From: Bermanella sp051277445
GTDB lineage: Bacteria; Pseudomonadota; Gammaproteobacteria; Pseudomonadales; Oceanobacteraceae
Direction of reading: 5' to 3'
Length of the DNA: 11,294 nt
Assembly: GCA_051277445.1 (NCBI GenBank)
Contig: JBNMQC010000072.1
Span: 1 to 11,294, forward strand
The position numbers were made by a program, and so were the translations under genes. The notes below the pieces were generated by a model. That model searched no databases and was not told the origin of the DNA. It saw nothing but the letters and a program-made list of their open reading frames with translations. This document shows, piece after piece, positions 5,511 through 11,294 of the stretch. Within the stretch, counting starts at the first letter, position 1, and every line of letters begins with the position of its first letter.

Positions 5511-6833
5511 TTACAGCCCTTTTCGTCCCAATACCACCAAAACTGTACGAATAAGGGTTTCAATTTCCAGCCAGATACTCCAATGCTTAATGTAGTACAA
5601 ATCATACATTAGCTTCTGGCGGGCATCTTCGGTATTCGCACCATACGGATACAGTACTTGGGCCCAGCCTGTAATGCCTGGGCTAACCAGGTGTCGTTCG
5701 TTGTAATAGGGTATTTCTTCTTCAAGCTGATCGGTAAAGAATTTACGCTCTGGCCTTGGGCCCACAAAATGCAAGTCGCCTTTGATCACGTTCCAAAGTT
5801 GAGGCAATTCATCAATGCGTGTTTTACGCATGAAGGCGCCAAAATCGTAGGCTCTTGGGTCATCCACTTGGGCAAATTGCGCGCCGTCTTTTTCGGCATC
5901 CACATGCATAGAACGAAATTTATAAATGATATATTCTTGCCCAGATCGACCCACTCGTGCCTGAGAAAAAACAATAGGGCCAGGTGATTCACGACGTATT
6001 TTCAATGCAGCGTAAACCAACACGGGAATGGTAATAACACCCAGCGTGACGGCAGAAGTAATATCAAAGACTCTTTTCAATAAAAAATTCAGCCTATTAT
6101 AAGTGCTAATGCGCTCTAAGTACGCCAAATCGGTAGAGTCGTAAGGGATGTAACACTTACGAAGAAAAGTCTCCATAAAGTGGTTTAAAGAGATCAACCT
6201 CACGCCTTTTAAGTCAAGGTTTGTTAATTCTTGGATCAGTTTATTGCCAGCTGTTTTAGATAAATTCATTAGCAGATAGTCAGCAGAGAGTGCAGCGACC
6301 TGCTCTTTCAACTCAATTGGGTCTATAGAATGCAATGTGATTAAAGTAATTTTCTGTCGATCTAACCTAGCTATTTCAAAGTCAGTAAATTCGTAACCCT
6401 CACCCAACACAGCAACAGTCATACTATCTTTTTCAACAGTACGATTGACTGCCAGTTTAACAAACAGTATGACAATCGGCGTCAATACAACCCAAACTAA
6501 TATGACGGAACGAGCTAGGCCCAGCACGGTGAGATTAAGGTAGGCAATAAATATCAACAGTAGCACGTTGAGCGCCCAAGTTTTAAAAACGATCTCCATT
6601 TTTTTCGCAATAGATCTGTCTATAAAACGACCATAGCCTCCCAAAAGCTGAGTAGACACAACAAACAGCAAACCGGCCATGCCGCCTAACCATGTGTAAG
6701 GTTGCTGCCAAGTTACTGGGCCAAGAAACAAATGCACCAGTATCAACACCAAAAACGGCATGCACAAGTCCACTATACGGTAGGTCCACAACACACGTAT
6801 AGATTGGTAACGGGGAATGTCTTTTTCTGTCAC
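5511..6833 (-). CDS. Polyprenyl-phosphate hexose-1-phosphate transferase (WcaJ/EpsB-type sugar transferase)
   Basis: The 440-residue protein has four N-terminal membrane helices (about 18-40, 49-66, 86-106, 110-128), a degenerate nucleotide-binding-like middle region (about 137-220), and a C-terminal catalytic bacterial sugar transferase domain. That domain opens with KRVFDI at 253-258 and a hydrophobic re-entrant segment, then SPGPIVFSQARVGRSG (283-298) and YKFRSMHVDAE (304-314). The catalytic Asp-Glu lies in RIDELPQLWNVIKGD (339-353), followed by VGPRPER and SPGITGWAQV (384-393). The YDLYYIKH end resembles the TIGR03013/EpsB group. By family knowledge it transfers a hexose-1-phosphate from a UDP-sugar to undecaprenyl phosphate at the inner membrane, the first step of repeat-unit synthesis. 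Glucose or galactose cannot be told apart. It starts at GTG 6831-6833 behind a modest AGG site, 78 bases after manB on the same strand. Confidence 0.93.
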   Translation of the reverse strand: MTEKDIPRYQSIRVLWTYRIVDLCMPFLVLILVHLFLGPVTWQQPYTWLGGMAGLLFVVSTQLLGGYGRFIDRSIAKKMEIVFKTWALNVLLLIFIAYLNLTVLGLARSVILVWVVLTPIVILFVKLAVNRTVEKDSMTVAVLGEGYEFTDFEIARLDRQKITLITLHSIDPIELKEQVAALSADYLLMNLSKTAGNKLIQELTNLDLKGVRLISLNHFMETFLRKCYIPYDSTDLAYLERISTYNRLNFLLKRVFDITSAVTLGVITIPVLVYAALKIRRESPGPIVFSQARVGRSGQEYIIYKFRSMHVDAEKDGAQFAQVDDPRAYDFGAFMRKTRIDELPQLWNVIKGDLHFVGPRPERKFFTDQLEEEIPYYNERHLVSPGITGWAQVLYPYGANTEDARQKLMYDLYYIKHWSIWLEIETLIRTVLVVLGRKGL

Positions 6834-6870
6834 AAGGAACCTACTAATTCATTAAATTAAGAAATAATGC

Positions 6871-6898
6871 AATATAAACGATTTTAACATCAAAGCAA
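6871..6898 (-). promoter_or_regulatory. Weak candidate promoter before the sugar transferase
   Basis: On the minus strand TTGCTT (6893-6898) and TATATT (6871-6876) are separated by 16 bases in the AT-rich manB/transferase gap. The -35 match is poor, so simple readthrough from manC-manB is at least as likely. Confidence 0.25.
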
Positions 6899-6911
6899 CG
6901 CTACGGATATT

Positions 6912-8372
6912 TCAAACCAAAACACGTTGAACATAAGCTAAGGCTTTTTCGACTATTTGCTTAGATCGTTCCATCACGGCGGATTCAGCATAACAACGCA
7001 ATTCTGGTGCATTACCCGATGGACGAAGATGAACAATGTCTTGATTGCTTAGATAAATGCGCAAACCATCGGTTTCATCCAGCCTTTCTATCTGCACAGT
7101 ACCTACACCTGTTGCATGAAGAAAAGCGTGCACCTGTTGGCTATCGTGTTTGAGCTTTGTAATAAACGTCTGACTAAGTGCTGTTGGTACACTCTGAATA
7201 CGGTCACTGTAAGTATAGCGAGCAGGCAAAGCCACAACCAACTGACTAATAGGCAGCGCTTCTTTAAAAGCTTGATAAAGTACCGCCAGAATAGGCAGAA
7301 CCGCATCCCTAGTCGGTAAAGCCCGTAATACTCCCAACTTACATGACATATGACTGCCGACTAAAAATCCCCCATTGGCTTCGTAGCCTGCTACTTTTGC
7401 TGACTGAGCTTGATCTGCCAATGTTTGCATTGCTTCAATCACATAAGGGGAACCTATACGCGTCCGCTGAGTCACCATATCAGGATTCGCCAATTCCAAA
7501 GCAGTATTCGCATTGACTGGAACGGCCACATGCGTCACACCTAAAAAGCGCGCGACCAAAATGCCCACCACATCACCGCGCAACCATTGACCATTTTCAT
7601 CACTGATCAAGGGACGATCTGCATCACCGTCTGTCGACACAATAGCGTCAAGCGCCCATTCTTTTGACCAAGCAAACGCTTTTTGTTGATCGGCCTCTGA
7701 AACGGCTTCGGTATCAATCGGCACAAACGTATCGGTACGCTCAAGGCTAATCACTTCGGCACCAAGTTGCTGTAACAACGACTTAATAACGTCTCGCCCA
7801 ACACTAGAATGTTCGTACAAACCGATACGCTTACCTTGTAACACTGTAGCTGGGAACAAATCGGTATAACGTTTCTGGTATAGGGTGATAGCGGTTAAAT
7901 CAATAGAGGGCAAACACTGAGAGCGGTATTCATCTAAATCATTGCCTAATATGGCATGTTGGATGCTTTGTTCGTCGTTTTTGGTAATCTCACCTTCGGG
8001 CGTATAGAGCTTAAAGCCATTACGGTCAAAGGGAATATGACTACCTGTGACCATGATACAAGGCATGTCATTTTGCATCGAGTAATATGCCAACGCAGGA
8101 GTCGGTAAGGCACCGCAATAAACGATAGACAGCCCTAAATCCTCGGCGGCTTTTACCATGGTGCAAGCAATATCTGCACTACTAGGTCGTAAATCAATAC
8201 CAATCGCAACGCTTGTCGAACTTGGGCAAACTTGCTGTAAAAATGCCTGTGTATAGGCATAACATAAGCGAGGCGTTAAATCCTCCACCAAGGCGCGCAC
8301 ACCACTGGTGCCAAACGCCACATTTTGTTCAGTACTAAGTTGTTTAAGCGTTGTCATAAAAGCTATTTTCAT
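6912..8372 (-). CDS. manB: Phosphomannomutase (phosphohexomutase superfamily)
   Basis: The 486-residue product is a full-length four-domain alpha-D-phosphohexomutase. Visible sites are AFGTSGVR at 19-26, the phosphoserine loop VTGSHIPFDRNG at 108-119 (Ser111; TGSH where many have TASH), the Mg-binding loop DGDADRP at 248-254, and the phosphate-binding loop RPSGNAPELR at 450-459. The sugar-specificity loop reads EANGG (331-335) and not the GEMSGH form of classical ManB/CpsG/AlgC, so activity on glucose phosphates cannot be excluded. The adjoining manC argues for mannose-6-phosphate to mannose-1-phosphate conversion in the cytoplasm, feeding GDP-mannose synthesis. It starts 17 bases after the manC stop and is surely cotranscribed. 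The ATG at 8370-8372 has GGAG four bases upstream; an ATG five codons later has no ribosome site. Confidence 0.93.
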   Translation of the reverse strand: MKIAFMTTLKQLSTEQNVAFGTSGVRALVEDLTPRLCYAYTQAFLQQVCPSSTSVAIGIDLRPSSADIACTMVKAAEDLGLSIVYCGALPTPALAYYSMQNDMPCIMVTGSHIPFDRNGFKLYTPEGEITKNDEQSIQHAILGNDLDEYRSQCLPSIDLTAITLYQKRYTDLFPATVLQGKRIGLYEHSSVGRDVIKSLLQQLGAEVISLERTDTFVPIDTEAVSEADQQKAFAWSKEWALDAIVSTDGDADRPLISDENGQWLRGDVVGILVARFLGVTHVAVPVNANTALELANPDMVTQRTRIGSPYVIEAMQTLADQAQSAKVAGYEANGGFLVGSHMSCKLGVLRALPTRDAVLPILAVLYQAFKEALPISQLVVALPARYTYSDRIQSVPTALSQTFITKLKHDSQQVHAFLHATGVGTVQIERLDETDGLRIYLSNQDIVHLRPSGNAPELRCYAESAVMERSKQIVEKALAYVQRVLV

Positions 8373-8389
8373 TCCACTCCATATAAAAA

Positions 8390-9787
8390 TTAGCGACCGT
8401 AACGATCACTAAAGCGCACAATATCGTCTTCCCCAAGATAGCTACCCGATTGCACTTCGATCAGTTCCAATGGGATCTTACCGGGGTTTTCTAAGGCATG
8501 CACCACGCCCACCGGAATGTAAGTCGATTCGTTTTCGGTTAGCAAAATTTCACGTTCGCCATTGAGCACTTTCGCCGTACCAGATACCACCACCCAATGC
8601 TCCGCACGATGATGATGCATCTGCACACTCAGTTTTTCACCTGGTTTCACCATGATGCGTTTCACCTGATGGCGTTGTCCTAGGTCCACAGTTTGGTAGG
8701 TTCCCCAAGGGCGGTGCACTGTCATATGATACATGTGCTCTGCACGGCCCTCGGCTTGAATGCGCTTAACGATCTTTTTCACATCTTGGGCATTGTTTTT
8801 ATCCATCACCAACACCGCATCGGCCGTCTCAACAATCACTAGATCACGCACACCCACCGTAGCGACTAGACGAGACTCAGAACGCACTAAACAATTATTC
8901 GAGTCTTCTGACATGACATCGCCCAGTAGCACATTATTATCTGCGTCTTTGTCTGCATAATCATAAAGAGCATCCCAAGCGCCAATGTCACTCCAATCAC
9001 CCGCGTAAGGCACGACTTTCGCCTTTTTCGTCGGCTCCATCACCGCGAAGTCAATCGACTCTTCAGGGCATTGAGCAAACAACTCGGCGTCGATACGCAC
9101 AAAGTCCAAGTCTTCTGAACGTTGTTGATAAGCTTGGCTCACCGCTTGGAAAATATCCTCACGATGCACGGCCAATTCATCCAAAAATGCCTTAGCACGA
9201 AACAGAAACATCCCGCTGTTCCATAAATACTCGCCCGAATTTAAATAGGCTTGGGCCTTTTCAAGATTCGGCTTCTCAATAAATTCCGCGACCGCAAAAT
9301 CCTCGCCTGCACGAATGTAGCCATAACCCGTTTCTGGGCGCGTAGGCTGCACCCCAAAGGTAACTAAGGCCTCTTCTTTCGCCAAAGTAACCGCCTGCTG
9401 AATCGTTGCTTCAAATGCCACCACATCTCGAATCACATGATCCGCAGGCAACACCAACAATAACGCCTCTTCCCCATGACAACGCTGCGCTTCCAATGCA
9501 GCCAAGGCAATCGCCGGTGCGGTATTACGGCCTTCAGGCTCCAATATAATACTCGCGTCTTTCACCTTTAAAGCCTGCAACTGCTGAGCAATCAAAAAGC
9601 GATGATCCTCATTGCACACCACGATAGGCGACGCCACATCCAACGTAGCCGTTCTCAACATCGTCTGCTGTAAAAGACTGTACTCAGTATGCGTCAAAGG
9701 CAAGCATTGCTTAGGAAAATGCTCACGCGATAACGGCCAAAGACGACTACCTACACCACCGGACAAAATAACTGGAACAACTTTCAA
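8390..9787 (-). CDS. manC: Bifunctional mannose-1-phosphate guanylyltransferase / mannose-6-phosphate isomerase
   Basis: Numbered from the TTG start, the 465-residue protein has the pyrophosphorylase signature GGVGSRLWPLSREHFPKQ at 10-27, LPADHVI near 113-119, FIEKPN at 169-174 and WNSGMF at 189-194. It then has a C-terminal cupin isomerase domain with RPWGTYQ, KPGEKLSVQMHHHRAEHW (381-398) and the end GEDDIVRFSDRYGR. It makes mannose-6-phosphate from fructose-6-phosphate and GDP-mannose from mannose-1-phosphate and GTP; ManB supplies the step between. I chose TTG 9785-9787 over the in-frame ATG at 9832. Family similarity starts exactly there (LKVVPVILSGG), GAAGGA (9794-9799) sits six bases upstream, and the ATG lies within the proposed promoter. 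A longer 480-residue reading would add an unrelated 15-residue extension. Confidence 0.95.
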   Translation of the reverse strand: MKVVPVILSGGVGSRLWPLSREHFPKQCLPLTHTEYSLLQQTMLRTATLDVASPIVVCNEDHRFLIAQQLQALKVKDASIILEPEGRNTAPAIALAALEAQRCHGEEALLLVLPADHVIRDVVAFEATIQQAVTLAKEEALVTFGVQPTRPETGYGYIRAGEDFAVAEFIEKPNLEKAQAYLNSGEYLWNSGMFLFRAKAFLDELAVHREDIFQAVSQAYQQRSEDLDFVRIDAELFAQCPEESIDFAVMEPTKKAKVVPYAGDWSDIGAWDALYDYADKDADNNVLLGDVMSEDSNNCLVRSESRLVATVGVRDLVIVETADAVLVMDKNNAQDVKKIVKRIQAEGRAEHMYHMTVHRPWGTYQTVDLGQRHQVKRIMVKPGEKLSVQMHHHRAEHWVVVSGTAKVLNGEREILLTENESTYIPVGVVHALENPGKIPLELIEVQSGSYLGEDDIVRFSDRYGR

Positions 9788-9811
9788 AACAAATCCTTCG
9801 TCTATGACAAA

Positions 9812-9839
9812 ATAATACCGCGAGTCTAACAAAACTCAA
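9812..9839 (-). promoter_or_regulatory. Candidate sigma-70 promoter of the manC-manB-transferase unit
   Basis: On the minus strand TTGAGT (9834-9839) and TATTAT (9812-9817) are separated by 16 bases. This predicts transcription starting near 9805, about 18 bases before the TTG start, leaving a short leader that contains the GAAGGA ribosome site. Confidence 0.5.
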
Positions 9840-9901
9840 GAATAAGAAATATAAAAATGGAGAAATAAAGGACAACTACGGCAAAAAACCAACCCGCTCT
9901 C

Positions 9902-9940
9902 GTAGGTCAGGTTAGCCGAGGTACGAAAACGCTTAATTGC
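9902..9940 (+). repeat. REP-type palindrome, copy 7 (between galE fragment and manC)
   Basis: A GTAG head at 9902-9905 is followed by GTCAGGTTAGCCGAGGTACG and a CGCTTAATTG arm. The head and spacer are nearly the same as copy 1, which also lies just 3' of a galE. A tail AAAAAATAGTGACAATGAA (9941-9959) resembles that after copy 4. Confidence 0.7.
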
Positions 9941-9984
9941 AAAAAATAGTGACAATGAAAGATGCACGTGACGCGCCACCCGCT

Positions 9985-10221
9985 CTATACATCAAACCCA
10001 TTGGGATTATTCAATTGCCAACGCCAGGTATCTTGACACATTCGCGCCAAATCAAACTCCGTCTGCCAGCCTAAAAATGTCTTCGCCAAACTCGGAGCTG
10101 CGTAACATTCCGCAATATCACCAGGACGACGTTCGGCCACTTTATAAGCAACGGTTTTACGAGACACCGCTTCATACGCTTTCATCATTTCCAGCACAGA
10201 ATAGCCGTTTCCAGTACCTAG
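9985..10221 (-). pseudogene. 3' fragment of a second galE, cut by the IS5-group element
   Basis: The last 78 codons of a UDP-glucose 4-epimerase remain, from LGTGNGYSVLEMMKAYEAVS to NNPNGFDV and a TAG at 9985-9987. By hand count 59 of 78 residues match the intact galE at 1539, so this is a diverged paralogue and not a fresh duplicate. Similarity stops exactly at CTAG (10218-10221); the next bases are the insertion-sequence end. An ATG inside the insertion sequence (to 10248) could in theory open a short hybrid frame, but all catalytic parts (NAD loop, Ser, Tyr-Lys) are missing. The fragment lies upstream of manC, mirroring galE and the manC relic near 1312. The remainder of this gene, if kept, should lie beyond the far end of the element, outside the window. 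Confidence 0.9.
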
Positions 10222-10237
10222 GGAACATGCGATCAAG
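10222..10237. repeat. Terminal inverted repeat (one end) of the IS5-group element
   Basis: This 16-base end directly follows the CTAG target. Its partner is outside the window, so pairing cannot be confirmed here. Confidence 0.6.
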
Positions 10238-10308
10238 TCGAGCTGCACGCCTTAATATTCTGAAAAAAACAATGGCAGTCAGTAATGTGGCTGGTTTGTA
10301 ATTTTTCT

Positions 10309-10348
10309 ACCACTAAAAAAGATAATTAAACCTTGTTTAGTGGTTTTT
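10309..10348 (+). terminator. Hairpin with a short T-run between transposase end and IS end
   Basis: ACCACTAAA (10309-10317) and TTTAGTGGT (10336-10344) form a perfect 9-base stem around an 18-base loop, followed by TTTT on the plus strand. In that direction it could stop transcription entering the element from outside. The stem is AT-rich and the loop large, so it may be weak. Confidence 0.35.
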
Positions 10349-10355
10349 AAAAAGA

Positions 10356-11294
10356 TTAACCCCTTGCGGCTCGGATCATCTGATCAACTCGAAACACGCT
10401 GGCAAGAGCAAACAGCATGGAGAGCTTGATGTCATTTTTAACTAACCCACGATAAATAGCTTTTCTAAAACCAAACTGACAATTGATGATTCTAAAGGGG
10501 TGTTCGACTTTTGCTCGGATACTCGCTTTGATATATTCCGTTTTGATGGGCTGTTTATTTTTTCTAGGGTGCTTTTTTAAGATTTTTATTTTGCTTGCCC
10601 ATTTTTATCGAAAAAATAGCTGTAATCAACTAGTCTGCTTTGACATCTTTTAACTCTTCTCGCTTTTAAGCGCCACGATAGTCAGAATCCGCTGAGACAA
10701 AACACTCTTCGCCATGAAGAAGGTTTGCGGTTTCCGTGATGTCATGAACGTTGGCCGCCTTTGTACTTACGCTGTGAGTTAACCCCGTTCTAGCGTCAAC
10801 GCCAATATGGGCTTTTAAGCCAAAGAACAACTGCTTACCCTTTTTTATTTGATGCATCTCAGGGTCTCTTTCTTTGGCTTTATACTTTGTTGAGCTGGCC
10901 GCTTCAACAATAGTCGCGTCAACAATAGTGCCTTCTTTGAGTTAAATGCCAGCGTCAGACAGCCATTTATTCACCTCTTTAAAAAGCTGTCGTGAGAGTT
11001 TGTGTTTTTCTAATAAGTGTCTGAAGTTCATAATGGTGGTGTGATCGGAAATCAGACCATCTAATGACAACCCAGCAAACAAGCGCATTGACGTAATTTC
11101 ATACAGAGCGTCTTCCATGGCAGGGTCACTCATGTTGTACCAATGTTACATGCAATGAATATGGTAGATAGTGGATAAGGTCTTCTTCCATTGCCTGCTT
11201 TGGGATAAAACGGCTCAATAACCGCTTCGAGTTGATCCCAAGACATCAACTCATTCATGCGAGAAAGGAAAATTTCTTTACGTGTTTTACGGCG
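10356..11294 (-). pseudogene. IS5-family transposase, multiply disrupted, 5' end outside window
   Basis: The minus strand reads RKTRKEIFLSRMNELMSWDQ and NGRRPYPLST, then NMSDPAMEDALYEITSMRLF and LKEGTIVDATIVEA (first catalytic Asp). GLKAHIGVDARTGL, SADSDYRGA and finally KVEHPFRIINCQFGFRKAIY (catalytic Glu) complete an IS5-type DDE transposase ending at TAA 10356-10358. Damage includes an apparent deletion of several bases near 11160 and stop codons at 11146-11148, 10942-10944, 10666-10668 (TAA) and 10630-10632 (TAG). An extra A in a six-base run at 10573-10578 shifts the last third into another frame. With several independent lesions the copy cannot make active transposase, so the insertion is old enough to have decayed. 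Confidence 0.9.

Larger units (their letters stand above)
10222..11294 (-). mobile_element. IS5-group insertion sequence, degenerate, continues past the right edge
   Basis: One end is visible. GGAACATGCGATCAAG at 10222-10237 closely follows the terminal repeat I recall for E. coli IS5 (GGAAGGTGCGAACAAG; 13 of 16 positions). It abuts CTAG at 10218-10221, which fits the YTAR target of the IS5 group. The transposase reads toward this end and is damaged. About 1.07 kb is present; with a usual length near 1.2 kb, the other end should lie 100-200 bases beyond the window. The element cut a galE paralogue. Confidence 0.85.

Noticed and set aside
10077..10301. Plus-strand 74-codon frame across the galE fragment and IS end
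   Set aside because: It is antisense to clear galE sequence and crosses the insertion junction, so it cannot be an ancestral gene.

Overview
The window is a surface-polysaccharide (O-antigen, capsule or exopolysaccharide) locus of a Gram-negative bacterium. Gene content, AT-rich flippase, REP-type repeats and an IS5-group element suggest a gammaproteobacterium. A marine Marinomonas/Oceanospirillales-like host is my best guess, but that is an inference from general resemblance and not a search result.

Nearly all genes lie on the minus strand, so the locus reads from right to left. At the right edge is a decayed IS5-group insertion sequence (10222 to beyond 11294). It has cut a second galE copy at a CTAG target, leaving only the last 78 codons (9985-10221). 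Next comes a working sugar-nucleotide unit: manC (8390-9787, promoter and TTG start proposed here), then manB 17 bases later, then a polyprenyl-phosphate sugar-1-phosphate transferase (5511-6833). Together these would make GDP-mannose and start repeat-unit assembly on the lipid carrier at the inner membrane. At the left, an intact galE (1539-2558) supplies UDP-galactose. A Wzx-type flippase (1150 to beyond the left edge) would move lipid-linked repeat units across the membrane.

Between the two polysaccharide halves (about 2590-5490) lies an accessory block with several broken genes. It holds two HEPN/MNT (HepT/MntA-like) toxin-antitoxin modules of opposite internal gene order, and a DUF2235 (Tle1-like) alpha/beta hydrolase on the plus strand. 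The MNT gene of module 1 is intact. Its HEPN gene has an in-frame TAG. In module 2 the MNT gene has a one-base frameshift and the HEPN gene has a TAG. The hydrolase has a frame change plus a TAG. None of these full-length reading frames is continuous, so the usual gene models see only fragments.

Short palindromic repeats with a GTAG-like head (REP family) sit at almost every gene junction: 1491, 2593, 3404-3515, 4362, 5443 and 9902. A 3' remnant of a second manC (1312-1458) lies just downstream of galE. This repeats the galE-then-manC order seen at the other end, and suggests the locus was assembled by recombination between related clusters. I saw no tRNA, rRNA, CRISPR array or riboswitch.
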